Assembly (NCBI GenBank): GCA_021234155.1
Contig: JAJEKV010000048.1
Span: 186,001-250,000 of the forward strand
Source: Isoetes taiwanensis
Taxonomy: Eukaryota; Streptophyta; Lycopodiopsida; Isoetales; Isoetaceae
Reading direction: 5' to 3'
DNA length: 64,000 nt
The notes under the pieces are model-generated. The model saw only the letters and a list, made by a program, of their open reading frames with translations, searched no databases and was not told the origin of the DNA. Below are positions 23,477-34,715 of this stretch, in pieces (position 1 is the stretch's first letter; each line of letters begins with the position of its first letter). Position numbers and translations under genes: made by a program.

Positions 23477-24434
23477 ATCACCCTATATTACCACAAGGTG
23501 GAATTATGGTTGTCGAGATGTTGCCTTCTTAGTTGGCTCGTTGATGTCGGGTCGTTCCTCCTTCTATTGTTGAGGCCACTCGTGTCATAAGTTCGTCAAG
23601 TATTGCCGCTGCCACAAGAGGTAGTGTTGCGCCCTGACGATGTCCTGGTGCAGCGCTGATGATCTTGACATGCCCGGTGTTGTCTCTTGTCCCGACATTG
23701 GGTGGACGAGCTGTCTTCTACTTGAGGGCACTTCCCGAAGTGTTTGGAGCCGAAGGTTTGCTTGGGCTCTGGTCGTTCCTCCCTCGTACTTGCTCTTCCA
23801 TTTGATCTTGGGCTATAGTTGTGCTTCCTTGCTTCCTCCTTTGGTAGTCGAAGTGAAGGAGCTTCCTGATCTAAGCGCTAAATCCATGAAACATGACTCT
23901 AAACTCATGTTTCTCCACTATATGTGAGCACCCGAGATATACAATACACATATACGCATTTACATTGGGATTTTAATTCATCCACTTTTCCAAAACAACT
24001 ACAAAGATCTACTTAAATGTTTATACTCCTTTACGATTTCCCCTCCTCCTATCGCGTTTGATCCTTTGGTTTTGCTGCATCTTCTTCGTTCTGGTTGACT
24101 CCAGGATTCCTTTGAGATGCTGCTACTATTGTTGAGCTTTATGTCTGATCCGAGCTCGTCACGCCAGTTGCGAAGAGTGTTCGTCGATGTGATCCCTTGA
24201 GAAAGATGCTCCTCCTTAATGTGTATATTCGTCGTGAGGAATGCGGTGACCGCTCAACGTCCCTACATGCGTTGTGTCGTTGCAAGGTTGCCGTTGTGCG
24301 GTGCCGTTGATCACTTGAGTAGGGTCACCTGGCTGTTGCAGTCGGGCATTCTTGAATGTCTTCGAAGCTCTAAGATCGTGGTCGGTAGGCAGGCATTGTC
24401 ATTCCTCCGCAGGTTGAATTTCTGAGTGCGACTC

Positions 24435-24680
24435 AAGGGGGGTTCACCTTGAAATCCCGTATGAACCATCTGAGTTATAAGAAATGGGTTATTTTTGGAG
24501 AGCTTTCGTACGAAAATATATGGAAAGGGGTGGTTTTTATCACATTTTGCAATATTTTAAACTAGTACATTTTCGATATGGGTATTTTTCTAGTTCTTTT
24601 GGACCGTATACTATGGGTTTTCTTGCTACCCTAGTAACGCAGATGGCATATCCATATTGTATATAGGTGAATCCCCCGGG
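24435..24680. mobile_element. 246-bp Mutator-like MITE, copy 1
   Basis: The insertion is flanked by an identical 9-bp duplication GTGCGACTC (24426-24434 and 24681-24689). The right terminus read inward is CCCGGGGGATTCACCT and the left is AAGGGGGGTTCACCT. A second insertion of the same size and family, in inverted orientation, lies at 57193. Shared internal words include GTATACTATGGGTTTT / GTATACGGAGGGTTTT and TTGCT. No coding capacity is seen. Confidence 0.85.
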
Positions 24681-24977
24681 GTGCGACTCCTGTTGCTTGG
24701 GCTTTGCTTCATTCTGAGGTGGCTCTCCTGTGCCTGGAAGTGTGATCATCTTCATTGCACCTATCATAACTCCTTTTGGTCGCCTTTGCGTGATTTGTGC
24801 CTGCTGGCTAGGTCGTCTCCTCCGTCCTTTGGGTCCTATCCATTCGAGTCTCGTACTCCTGGGCTGACGTAGTAAGGTCGTCCTTCCTTTGGTTTCTAGG
24901 TGTTTCTGGGTCCGGAATTCTTGTTCGAGCAGAATATGCTCCCTCCTTGATCTTGCCCCTAATGCTGATATAGGCCT

Positions 24978-25226
24978 TCAAGTCGGAGATGTTCCTTCCC
25001 TGATATGCGTCTCCTCCCCCTCATGGTCTCCTACTTTTTGGAACCGATGAAAGTTCTCCTGCTGGTGCAAGGGAGCTGGAAGCTTGTCCTGGTCAGCCTT
25101 AGGTGCTTTGTGGTTGCGTAGCTTGGTTGCTCCTTTTGTTGACATTGCATGACATTCGCTTGAGCTACTGGGCTGCAAGGTCGTGGTGGTCTTCCCTCCG
25201 GTTTCTATACGCTCCTGTGTCGCCAT
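24978..25226 (-). CDS. Candidate first ORF of element B
   Basis: This 82-codon minus-strand frame starts MATQERIETGGKTTTTLQ, followed by SSSS and a K/Q/E/H-rich stretch. A similar phrase, IQERMGIRGKTTSALLSSSS, occurs in element A (about 12510) at a similar distance after the leader dyads, about 1.1-1.2 kb. That is the only support for it being a genuine family ORF. It may be a Gag N terminus. It is followed by a stop, with a basic stretch beyond. Confidence 0.35.
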   Translation of the reverse strand: MATQERIETGGKTTTTLQPSSSSECHAMSTKGATKLRNHKAPKADQDKLPAPLHQQENFHRFQKVGDHEGEETHIREGTSPT

Positions 25227-26377
25227 GACTTCTCTCCTCGACAGAAGATTATGCCTTCCGCCCTAGCTCGTGATGCTACGCGGTGTATCGATTCTAACGT
25301 CTTCACGCTTTTGTATTTTTCCGCCTTTGCGTTCTTCCATTTGAAACTCATGTGCGTCGAGTTGGTGAAGGCGTCGAGATCCTTTTTCGATGTGAGCTCA
25401 TGGACGTGGTAGTTTTAGAGGTTGACATCTAGAAAAATTCTTGATGCCGCTGGTTACCAAATATCCTTCCCATTTGATGAAGATTGATGCTAGGCGATGG
25501 TGTCTGTTCTACTCGTTTGTCGGTTTTAGGTGTTTGTCGTTGTGCTTCCCTCTCTTGGAGTGCGCCTTTCTGGTCTCCTCTCCTTATCCATCTCAGACGT
25601 CGGTTGGGACCTTGATGTCTTCAAGGGGTTGCGCCTCTACCTTCTCGTGTGGCTCTAGCCCCGCCCTTCGAAAAGTAGCGCTGTGATATTCTAGAGTCTA
25701 AGGGTCTACTTGAAGGGCTCTCCTACAATATTTTGGGCTCTATAAGCAAGCAAGATGGCTCGAGCAAAAGACATGGAGACATATCTATAATCTCCAAGTC
25801 TATGGATATTAGGACGTGTGGTATGGCATGACATGAGGGTTGTTTTGCAAAACCTCCATGATGTTTGAGGCATACTCTAAGGTCCTAACAAAGTTGGTTT
25901 GGGGGAGTCCAATCTCTACACATGAGGTGACTTGGGCAGCTCTAGACTCTAGCTCCTTTCTAGGTATCCCGGCAATAGGGAGTGTCAATGTGTATGCTAT
26001 ATAAGTCAAACTCTATTAGGAGGACACTGAATTAGGTCAAGGTTTATGCTTTTGGCATGACCAGAGGTGATGTACCAACAAATTGGACTTGGGTTGGTAT
26101 CGAGGTCTAGATGACTATAACAAAGGGGTGTTCTTGGGCACTTCTATCTAGGAGTAAGGCATCATCTTTGAGCCGAGAGCAATACTTTGCAGGTACTAAT
26201 GGGGTATGCTTCTATTTACAAACAAACCACAGTTTGGAAAAACAATTCAAGGGTTTGAGGAATTTTGGTCATTTTGATCTGGGGTTTGACATTTCTAACC
26301 TAATTTAGGTCATAAATGGATTCTAGGCTGTCTAACGGCTCTGTAGCTCAAGTTATGGAAGTTCAAAGTTTGGAGGT

Positions 26378-26440
26378 CTCACAGGTAGCGCCCTGCTCAA
26401 AAACTAAAGTTTAGTTCTTTGACCAGGCGCGAGCTGTGAG
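26378..26440. repeat. 63-nt imperfect palindrome, distal copy, element B leader
   Basis: Arms CTCACAG and CTGTGAG enclose GCGCC/GGCGC, TCAAA/TTTGA and the core AACTAAAGTTTAGTT. Its start is exactly 200 nt before the second copy at 26578. Confidence 0.9.
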
Positions 26441-26577
26441 ATCTTGCACATTTTTAAATAATTTAAGTAATTTAAACATGCCATTCTAACTAATTCCTAC
26501 CTTGGAACTAGCCTTACCATATTACTTTTCTCAAATTCATCAAGTTTGAGTGATCTTGGCTCGATGTCTCACAGCTT

Positions 26578-26640
26578 GCGCCTCGCTCAAAAACTAAAGT
26601 TTAGTTCTTTGACCAGGCGCGACCTGTGAGACCACCTTGC
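26578..26640. repeat. 63-nt imperfect palindrome, proximal copy, element B leader
   Basis: It is almost identical to the copy at 26378, with the same four paired blocks. It lies 188 nt from the primer binding site. The sequence between the two copies is AT-rich and unstructured. A 24-25-nt poly-T run follows at about 26663. Confidence 0.9.
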
Positions 26641-26828
26641 CTGGCAAGTTTTTGGCTCATTCCTTTTTTTTTTTTTTTTTTTTTTTCCAATTCACTTAAA
26701 TGTTACTAGCTTAGCATAAACTACAAAAATGAGAAAAAATTTTCCCACTTTTCGAGGCTTGAGGATCCTATCAAGTTAGTACTACTGGGAGCATGGTCAG
26801 TGCTTTGCTCTTGGTCTCCAAGAACATC

Positions 26829-26840
26829 GCTCTGATACCA
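26829..26840 (-). other. Primer binding site of element B (initiator tRNA-Met)
   Basis: On the minus strand TGGTATCAGAGC lies one base after the 5' LTR end. This 12-mer is the common plant primer site complementary to the 3' end of initiator tRNA-Met. Confidence 0.9.
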
Positions 26841-26841
26841 T

Positions 26842-28345
26842 TGTGACGTCCCCTACTCGTATACGGTGCACTCATCGTATACAAACAGGAGTTCATCCCC
26901 TATACCAGCTCCACGCTGATACAAGGCCCTCCACACATCACTGCAATCCAGTGGGAAGAATGAAGGTGTCATTTACCCTGTCTCCCTCAGGGCCTACCTA
27001 GCTGCGGAAGCGTAAACATATGTAAGTACATATACATCAAAGCACATCATGACCATCTCGAAGGATGGCTCACCACATATCCGCATAGACAAAGATCAGA
27101 CAATACAAAGGAAGTTCCTACCCAAGGCTCATTAATGCGGGGATAGGACCGACAAGCTTGGGCCTCGAGTTCATTGCGCATGTAATCATGACAATGGATT
27201 GGGCTGGCATAAGAACATGGCATTGGGTTGTCCACTCCATCCGCCCCTCCTGTGCACACTTTGCAGAGTAGGTTGAAGAGTGTTGGGACCTGACCAGCCC
27301 CTCACGGGTGCATAGCCAAAAGGGCTATTCACGGGTTACATCTCCCGCCCCGATGGGGCAGGTAGGGATCACTCCCTCCAGAGATCTACATGCTGACCCA
27401 AGGTGACTAGAGGGCCACTGCCCTTATTCGACTTAACCCACTGGAAGGTGAACTCCACCCCACGGGTGTCGAGCCCATGCCTTACCCACACTCAGTGGCA
27501 AGCCATTAGACCTAGTCACTCCGATCCCCGGTGAGGCCTTTACACACGGAGGGATCGGTCAAGGGTCGTAACACCTAACCTCATTCTAAGCGGCCCCGCC
27601 CCTTCACCCACAAAACCGTGTGGGGTTCTTGTGCACGTGCCGAATTCTAGTAATGCACTAAGAGGGACTAGCTAGGAGCATCATCTACTAAGCTTTAGGT
27701 CTCTACCCCCCTTCCCAATACAATGAGTCCACAGAATACATCCGTCCATCATATCATCATAGAACTAAAGAATAAGAACTAATCTATATCATACATAGAG
27801 TTAGGTTCTTTAGTTAGAGTCAATCTCAGGATCTGCTTGGCTACTAAGGGTGATTTAATAGGCTAAACCTACTGGTTCGAAGGCTGGAATAAGGTTTAGG
27901 CTATTCAATCGACCAAATACCTGATCCCTGGTTCACTCCTCTCGATCCGAAGGCGTCCATGTCTCCGTTCTCGCCGGGATGCGGTCGAAGGATGATCCGA
28001 CAAGTCGGGGCATCGGTGCATCGTGGGAGTTGGAATTGACTCCTCAGCCGCTGAATCGAGCTCGGAAGGTCCGGTGGGCTGAAAAAGGGAAAGTTAGGGT
28101 TTGGTGCCTTATGTAGGCTATCGATTAGGTTTAGGGTTTCCATGACCCTTGGTCTACCTTTAATGGGTTAAAGGTCTAAAAAGTGCGCGCATTGCTAAGT
28201 GTAAGGCGCACCATTGCAAGTTGCCCCCTAGAGGCGACCTTGTTTGGGTACACGCCGTCGACATCGTCGATTGATCGGCGTGTCGCGTGGATTCGGGCAA
28301 AGACGGTATACGCCTTGAGACCGTATATCGTCATCGAACGCCACA
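26842..28345 (-). repeat. 5' LTR of element B
   Basis: It matches 17003-18499, starting TGTGACGTCCCC and ending AACGCCACA on the plus strand. The first 230 bp differ at only a handful of sites. The remainder differs in many short clusters, mostly at CCGG- or CAGG-like words. Confidence 0.9.
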
Positions 28346-29794
28346 GTAATCGCCTTACTTGAGAGGTCGCGAGAACCGCCATGTAGAGGGTTCGTGTTTC
28401 TTTTGTTGCAAAAAATGACCGTGTAACTTGGTCCCTAGGGTAATTTCGCTGTTTCGGACGACAAGGCGAAGTCAAATCTCCATTCCGGGGCCTTTGTACT
28501 GCCCGAACGACAAAACACTTGGTTTTCTACACCGTCGATTGCAGGACACTTTGTGGTTTTATATGTTCTCCCGGACAGATCTTGAATTTTTTTGAGCCTG
28601 CTCGAAGCAAGTTACTTGAATGGAGAATTCAACGGTCGGATAGGGAAACCGTGTTCCGGGAAGGGAGGCATTGGCATTTGCCCTCCCGGAGGAGCACTGG
28701 TAGGAAAGCCTGCCTCGGTAAATCCAAACCCCATTTCGTCACTTTCTATTGCTTCTGGTTTTCAACTGCAGCTTCTCGACCATGTCTCAAGTGCAACTGA
28801 ATAAAATTCGACCTCCATAACGTAAACCCCACAATAAGCTAGCAAACCACGGGGTTTACGTTTTGGAGGCCATACCCTGGTCAGATTGGACCAGGATCTT
28901 GCACAATGTCATGAGGTAGTGGGAGGGCGTTGACGCCAGAAGACGGAGCCCTAAGTTCGTCCCAAAGGCCCTCTATTCTATCCCTTGCCAAACTACTCTA
29001 CCAAAGGTTGTCATATTTCTAGTCATCCTGTCCACGTCACCACCATCTTGCCTTGTCGCCCAAATGTTGCCAATATCACCCAATGAAAAGACCAAAGATG
29101 GACATCTTTTCAATTTTGGCCTAGTCAAAACTTGACATTGCTTACTTGGCATGCCATATCACAACTTGGAGTGCCACATCATCTTTTCCATGCTATTTGT
29201 TGGTGCCACAAAGGTAACGACATGCGCTGTCAAATCCTAGCCACTTGTGGCAAGGGGAACATCTCATAACGTGAACCCTACATTTGTTTGCATCGAGGTG
29301 GAGACAACACGCGCAAGAGTTTTCATAAGGTCATCATCATGTCCACATCATACATATCTTGCCATGTCACCAAAAATTTGCCACATCGCCCCCATTGAAA
29401 ACCAAAAGTTGCACATTTTTTTTGGCCTAGTCAAAAGTTGGCCTTGCTTACTTGGCATGACATGTCACCAATGGCATGCCACATCATCATGCATATGTCA
29501 ACTTTTGCAAATTTCAATTTTCTCCACTCATTTCATGGAGATTGCAAGAAATACCCTGCGCCACATCATCATGCCACTTTTGCCGTGTCATTCACCATAT
29601 CCAAATATAGTTCTTCAACTGACTTTTGTTCATACATTTAATGTCTATATTTCAAACCGACAATTTTTAATTATGGCACATTGATGTACCTGCCATGATA
29701 TCTTCAAAGCACCTAAGAATGCATGAGATTATGTTTGCCCATTGAACCATGTAGCTAGGGCAAGCTACTTTCGGGGGGTTTTAAGGATCCGTCT
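28346..29794. other. Intergenic DNA with a hairpin and a diverged 305-bp duplication
   Basis: No gene is recognised. A foldback at 28812-28830 / 28851-28869 has 18 of 19 bases paired with a 20-nt loop. A segment near 29035-29170 recurs at about 29338-29500, recognised by GGCCTAGTCAAAA and CTTACTTGGCATG about 305 bp apart. The words GCCACATCAT and TTGCCATGTCACC recur throughout, so this is probably an old degenerate tandem array. Confidence 0.5.
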
Positions 29795-29799
29795 TCTGG

Positions 29800-30270
29800 T
29801 GTAACGGGCCCATGGTAGACCGCTCGAGTATTCGAACCTTGAATGTGCCTGTGGGGCTTTCCCGAGACACCGGCATAAATGGGTAGAAGCGACTACTCAT
29901 AAATGTCTAGACGGTTTTGCCCAGTTGGTTAAGGGCATGTCGGTTAGGCTCGTTACAGTTGGTATCAGAGCAGGTCTCGAGTTCGAGTCTCCATGGGTGC
30001 CTATATGCATGGGTAATTTGCAAAGACTTAGTAATTATTGTGACATGGTATGACATAGACATGGTATAGCCTTGAATGCTCGAGGACGAGCATAGTTTCT
30101 AGTGGAAGAGACTGTAACGGGCCCATGGTAGACCGCTCGAGTATTCGAACCTTGAATGTGCCTGTGGGGCTTTCCCGAGACACCGGCATAAATGGGTAGA
30201 AGCGACTACTCATAAATGTCTAGACGGTTTTGCCCAGTTGGTTAAGGGCATGTCGGTTAGGCTCGTTACA
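29800..30270 (+). mobile_element. TRIM retrotransposon with identical 158-bp LTRs
   Basis: LTRs at 29800-29957 and 30113-30270 both run TGTAACGGGCCC...GCTCGTTACA and appear identical over 158 bp. The primer site TGGTATCAGAGC is at 29960-29971. A purine-rich tract AGTGGAAGAGAC directly precedes the 3' LTR. The 5-bp target duplication TCTGG flanks it at 29795-29799 and 30271-30275. At 471 bp with a 155-bp interior and no coding capacity, this is a terminal-repeat retrotransposon in miniature, dependent on another element's proteins. Identical LTRs and an intact target duplication imply recent insertion. Confidence 0.95.
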
Positions 30271-30280
30271 TCTGGCAATC

Positions 30281-30545
30281 TGAGTTTCATGCGAATCCGA
30301 TTCATTGGTCCGCGTTAGGCATGGTCTAGAAAGGTCTAGTCATTTTCTACCAAAAGTGCCTAAAATGCTTAATCATCATGTGACATGGCACATCATCCAG
30401 AAAATTCCATATCTGAGTTTCATGCGAATCCGATTCATTGGTCCGCGTTAGGCATGGTCTAGAAAGGTCTAGTCATTTTCTACCAAAAGTGCCTAAAATG
30501 CTTAATCATCATGTGACATGGCACATCATCCAGAAAATGCCATAT
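30281..30545. repeat. 133-bp tandem duplication beside the TRIM
   Basis: The phrase TGAGTTTCATGCGAATCC starts at 30281 and again at 30414. The two units are almost identical for 133 bp and include GGACC/GGTCC-like words and ATGTGACATGGCACATCA. The array begins within 10 bp of the TRIM target site, but the duplication itself does not include the TRIM. Confidence 0.85.
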
Positions 30546-32320
30546 CGTCGTAGTGAAATATGCTTCTTCTAAAAAGTTGCAAAGTAGGCTAGGCAAATTC
30601 TTCATTTTTCCATCCATCCATATTTTGCCACATGATAACTCCTTTTTGCCATGATAACTCTAATGCATGAGGATCCCAACTTGATCTGAATATTTGTCTA
30701 ATCACGAGGGAACGAAATTCTTAATTTACTGTTATAATCTAATCAAAAATTGCTGTCAATGTCTAGTATAGTGTGGAGATATTACGGTTCTAACTCAAGT
30801 GATATCCATGGGTATTGTCTATACCCTTGTTGCATGTAATGGTAATCCATGAAACTATGCCTAAAAACTAACTTTGGTTTTTGAATAAGTGTGTCCCTTA
30901 GAGGCCACCAAACTTGAAATTTTCAATGGTCTAGTCCTTCTGGCCATAATTTCGACATTGTTGATGCACAATACCTTTAAATTAATGAGACATGCAAGCC
31001 AATGATAAGACGTAAGAGTGGCCTTTAAAATATCAAACTCGTTACAAGAAAGAATGATCAAGTGGTGCCTAGGCCAGCCTTCGGATACATCAATACTAGC
31101 GGTCGATATGAGGACCATACTTAAGCAGAATCGACCACAGAGGTAAAATACAGGGTTTGTATAGGATCGCTCCAAAGTTGTCGCAGTTTTCATTGCCATT
31201 GAATTCATCGCATGCATAATCTTTCAATAGTGTCAGTGTGGCAAATTGATATTGGAGGGCGTTAGAGGTTTTCAATTCGGCTGCATGTGTCAGCAATTCC
31301 CATAGGTCGTGTTTTAGGATTGATGTTCCTTAAACTTTTTCTTGCAGGTTCCTCTTCTCCCATGCTACAACGACAGAACTACCTAAGAAAGAATAAACAA
31401 TGCCATTAGTCTCTCTTTAATATAGTATAGTAATGGTTGTTTAGCACCATTGAATTGGGCATATGTTTTTAAGAAACAAAAAATGTGACCTTTTCAAAAC
31501 AAATTTGAGAAACAAATGCGAGCTGTTGAGATAAAAAAATAATGAAGGGCTCAGATTTCGATCCGAGTCCTTCATTCTTATTGGTTCTTTTTGGATTTCG
31601 GTGGAAGGTGGGAACGAATGGCGGGAAGCAGATCTTCTCCGCTCCTGATCATGCCCTCACAGAATCGCAGCTCTCAAATCCGGCCCAGCGCTCCTTGCAG
31701 ATCCGCTCCAGCTCATCTCTGCTATGGTAGATAGCTTTTCTCTTCCGACATTAACCAGCCATGGCAGGACTATTTGCATAAACGGCTGATCGCCATAGCT
31801 AGGTCGAGGATTGCCAAAAGCCTGGCTTCTAAGAATAGGGGATCTCATATGCGGCAGGTGAGTGGCAAGCAGAGCAGAGGTAAGCCGCAATCGTTTGCCT
31901 CATGAAAGTCTGATTTTTTTTTTTTGCTCTCTTTCTTTAAAATTGAGTTCATCTTTGTTGGTTTTCTGCAAAAAATATGTAATGGGATCTCTGATTTGTT
32001 TTCCTTCTTCCAGGATCTCAGATCCTCTTTCATGAATGAGTTATGTCATTTCTGGCAAAATAGGCTTTTTGTAGCAGCGGACATGCAGGGCAGGAATCCT
32101 CAATAGCATAAAGAAAATCTGTAGGCAGACAAAATGGTGAAGTAATCAGCTAAATAATGTGGTTTTTGCTGGTTTTTCCATGGCGCCATGGCCAAGAAAG
32201 AGGTAAGAATTTTCGTCAAGAATCTTCAAGATTGTGTTTGTGTTTATTTCATTTAAAAAAAAAATTAAAGGCTTGTAAAATTAAATCTAAGTTGTTCTTG
32301 ACTGAATTTTCTCCTATTTA
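30546..32320. other. No gene established; scattered minus-strand frames
   Basis: Minus-strand frames at 31296-31096 and 31890-31657 have ordinary codon-like composition. Examples are ALQYQFATLTLLKDYACDE in the first and PFMQIVLPWLVNVGREK in the second. I cannot match either to a family, and no splice-consistent gene could be built. They lie downstream of the GDSL exon on the same strand but do not carry the later GDSL blocks. Confidence 0.35.
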
Positions 32321-32611
32321 TTACCACTTTGCCTCATTTTCTGGAACAGCTCTGCCGTTAGCGAAGCGCCCTGTGGGTCTGCGAAAATATGTTTTGCCAT
32401 AATATGGTGGAAAATTCGCCAGCATTGAAGAATTGGGCAGATAATTGTTGGTCCCTGCATCAAGCAGGGAGTCTCCAAACAGGAAAAGGACAGGGACTGC
32501 TTTATGCATGGCCATGACAGACGACGTTAATGCCATAGCAGAAATAATGGTGCAGATTAGCAGAGTTGAGCCTTCCAATTTTGCCATTAGGATGGCCAGG
32601 AGATGCAGCAA
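32321..32611 (-). pseudogene. GDSL esterase/lipase first-exon fragment
   Basis: The minus-strand ORF contains VPVLFLFGDSLLDAGTNNYL, the N-terminal block of plant GDSL hydrolases with the catalytic serine in GDS. It continues PYYGKTYFRRPTGRFANGR, the conserved end of the first exon. The likely start is MAKLEG at 32587, giving a hydrophobic signal peptide (LLICTIISAMALTSSVMA) for secretion. After GRFANGR the family continues with xxxDFI. Here the frame reads AVPENEAKW and stops, no good donor is evident, and none of the later blocks with the Asp and His are seen downstream. It is best read as an exon fragment or a decayed gene. Confidence 0.75.
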
Positions 32612-34060
32612 TGAATGTATTCAAAGGCGCTACCTTTTTTCGTTAAAGATTAACAGACACATAGCAACAGGTGCTTGGTTGGTCCCAATCCGGATGCAGA
32701 TTTACTTACAAGCTCGAATGCAGATGCTGATATACTTACAAGTCCAAAAACTCTATTTTAAGTACGGTTATGTCTATAATCATTGTTATCTAACAACAGG
32801 TATGCACGAGCTTAACATCATTGCATATTCTGGAACAGGTAAAATTCATTGAACTTGTTTCATTTTTTGTATGATCTAGGCATTTTTTAAACATGATTAT
32901 CTTTCCCTTATGAAGATCATGAAGTAGTTTGAAAGCAATGGATCCCATGATGCAGAAAACCGTTCCTTTTCTAAATTAAGCAACATTTAATTGTGAGAAT
33001 ACCTCGGCACCTGTAACAAAAGTTTAGAATTGGGAAATTAAAATAGCATCCCATCTAAAGGATTGTATTGCATTTTCTGCCTTAAAAATTATGAATTCCA
33101 TGAATTTCAATGGTTTTAGTGACATCTAAATTATTTGTATCTAATGGTTGGTACCTCCATTACCTTATTAATTAGTGATATAGAATCTTAGAATTTGGAT
33201 TACAATCTAATTTTATTATGCCTTGTGGGTTTGTTTGGGTTCGATTCCCAAAAGGCTTCCTTATTCTGAAATAAACAAAATCAATAAATTATTCATGATG
33301 TATTGACTTTTAAATTATGGTATATACTATTTTATTTTTTTCCTATTTTATTTTTTCCATTTGTATGCCACGTGTCGACATTTCGTTAGTTAAAATAATG
33401 CTTTGTCATTTAAAAAAGTATGACACGTGTTAATATTTTATTGGTTAAAAAGCACATTATAAACAACACCTCGCATTTTCTATGTGTCATAATAATGCTT
33501 TTCTATATGTCCTTATTTTAGAAAAACAACATTTAGTAGTAATAAAAACAATAGCTAGCTTTAATTAACATGTGGTATTTTGCTAAGTAACGTGTAATTT
33601 TTTTTAAAAAAGTATCTTACTTTGACGTTGTAATTTTATTTTTCACATGTAGTAATATCTAAACATACATGTGTTATTTAGAAAACAAACAACCCGTGGC
33701 TCCTTTCAATAACACATGTAGTACTTTGTTAAATAACATGTAACTATTTTTAAAAACAATCTTACTTTCACATTGTAATTTAGCTTTTCACATATGGTAA
33801 TATCGAGACCTATGCATGTAATTCTGAAGATAAACAATGCATACAGCGAAGGAAAAAAGTACACGTTGACAAAAATTCACAAAAACTATATCAATTTTTT
33901 TTACGCGTGGATTTTTCTGCCAAAAGACCACCGTGGGAAATTTTTGCCAAAAAACCACTGTCTCTTTGTGCAAATCCGGATAAACGGGCCATGTGGACTT
34001 TTGGGGCCATTTTGCTGTTGTTTTTGGCATAAAACAACACTTCCGTACAACTAAAAAACA
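32612..34060. other. AT-rich intergenic DNA with a 144-bp direct duplication
   Basis: Two diverged units share ACATGTGGTATTTTG / ACATGTAGTACTTTG, start near 33568 and 33711, and have a period of about 143-144 bp. The region is rich in CACGTGT and ACATGT words. No coding homology is recognised. Confidence 0.5.
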
Positions 34061-34063
34061 ACT

Positions 34064-34423
34064 GTGGACCAAAAATTGGGGTCAGTGTGCAAGATCTCTT
34101 CTCTCCAAGAGGAAATCCAGCGCAGGAGCAGGAAAGCAAGAACTCCTATCTTGAAGTATCACGAGAATATCAAAGAGTTTGATTTCTTGAATCAATTAGA
34201 AGATTTGTTTGCAGATTTAGCACACTATTTGCGCTTGCACAACTCTCTGGACGCAGTAGTAGAAGCAATCATTGATAAAGGTAAGGCTCTACTTTCTAAC
34301 AGACAAAATTTCATTTGCATCAGGGATAGGGAAGGTCCAAGAGTTGCTGAATTTTATGAAATGGGGGATTTAGTCCTTGCTGATGTGAAAAAGGGCCTTG
34401 AAATGGGGACTTTGCCCTTCTGA
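34064..34423 (+). CDS. Unrecognised ORF of 119 codons
   Basis: A plus-strand frame that looks codon-like over its later part contains FDFLNQLEDLFADLAHYLRL, AIIDKGKALL and EGPRVAEFYEMGDLVLAD. No motif is recognised. It ends just before the element C leader dyad at 34564. It may be an exon or a decayed element gene. The start codon is uncertain, because the first 20 or so residues look like random sequence. Confidence 0.3.
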   Translation: MDQKLGSVCKISSLQEEIQRRSRKARTPILKYHENIKEFDFLNQLEDLFADLAHYLRLHNSLDAVVEAIIDKGKALLSNRQNFICIRDREGPRVAEFYEMGDLVLADVKKGLEMGTLPF

Positions 34424-34563
34424 TGGCCTTGGCTTTATATTCTTTTCTGTTAGATATGTTGTAAGTTAATTCGAAAGGTCCAGGGATGCTTGGTCCAGAT
34501 GTTTAAAGACTTATTTGCTGGCTTAAAATATCTGGTTCCTTAAGGCAAAATTTATTCCCACTA

Positions 34564-34626
34564 CTCATACAGTGCGCGAGAGGCTCGAGCTAATTTTTAG
34601 CTAAGGCTCCAGGCGCACTCTGTGAT
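34564..34626. repeat. 63-nt imperfect palindrome, element C leader
   Basis: It starts CTCATACAGTGCGCGAGAGG, has the core AGCTAATTTTTAGCT and ends CTCTGTGAT. It closely matches the distal dyad of element A and has the same 63-nt length. Confidence 0.85.
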
Positions 34627-34715
34627 TAGTCACTCTTCCTTAACTAAAATTTGAATTTTTCAAGACACATTCTTAGGGGTCTGACAGGTTTTCCTAGCTT
34701 AAATTTTGATTTTAA

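Larger units (their letters stand above)
17003..28345 (-). mobile_element. Element B: large LTR element without recognisable pol
   Basis: Direct repeats at 17003-18499 and 26842-28345 run TG...CA. The primer site (reverse complement of TGGTATCAGAGC) lies at 26829-26840 and a polypurine tract at 18500-18513, so the element reads on the minus strand. The 8.3-kb interior shows no convincing protease, RT, RNase H or integrase motif in any frame I read. Candidate ORFs at 25226-24978, 22614-22342 and 22099-21896 are basic or charged with no known domain. The interior is interrupted by a hAT element (22766-23476) and a MITE (24435-24680). This layout suits a large non-autonomous LTR derivative. The flanking pentamers are GAAAG and GTAAT, so no target duplication is seen. 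Confidence 0.75.

Noticed and set aside
17003-28345. Complete autonomous gag-pol in element B
   Set aside because: I read the interior for RT, RNase H and integrase motifs on both strands and found none; only short charged frames are present.
32445-32852. Plus-strand ORF of 135 codons
   Set aside because: Its first part is the antisense shadow of the GDSL exon on the minus strand and its second part has no motif.
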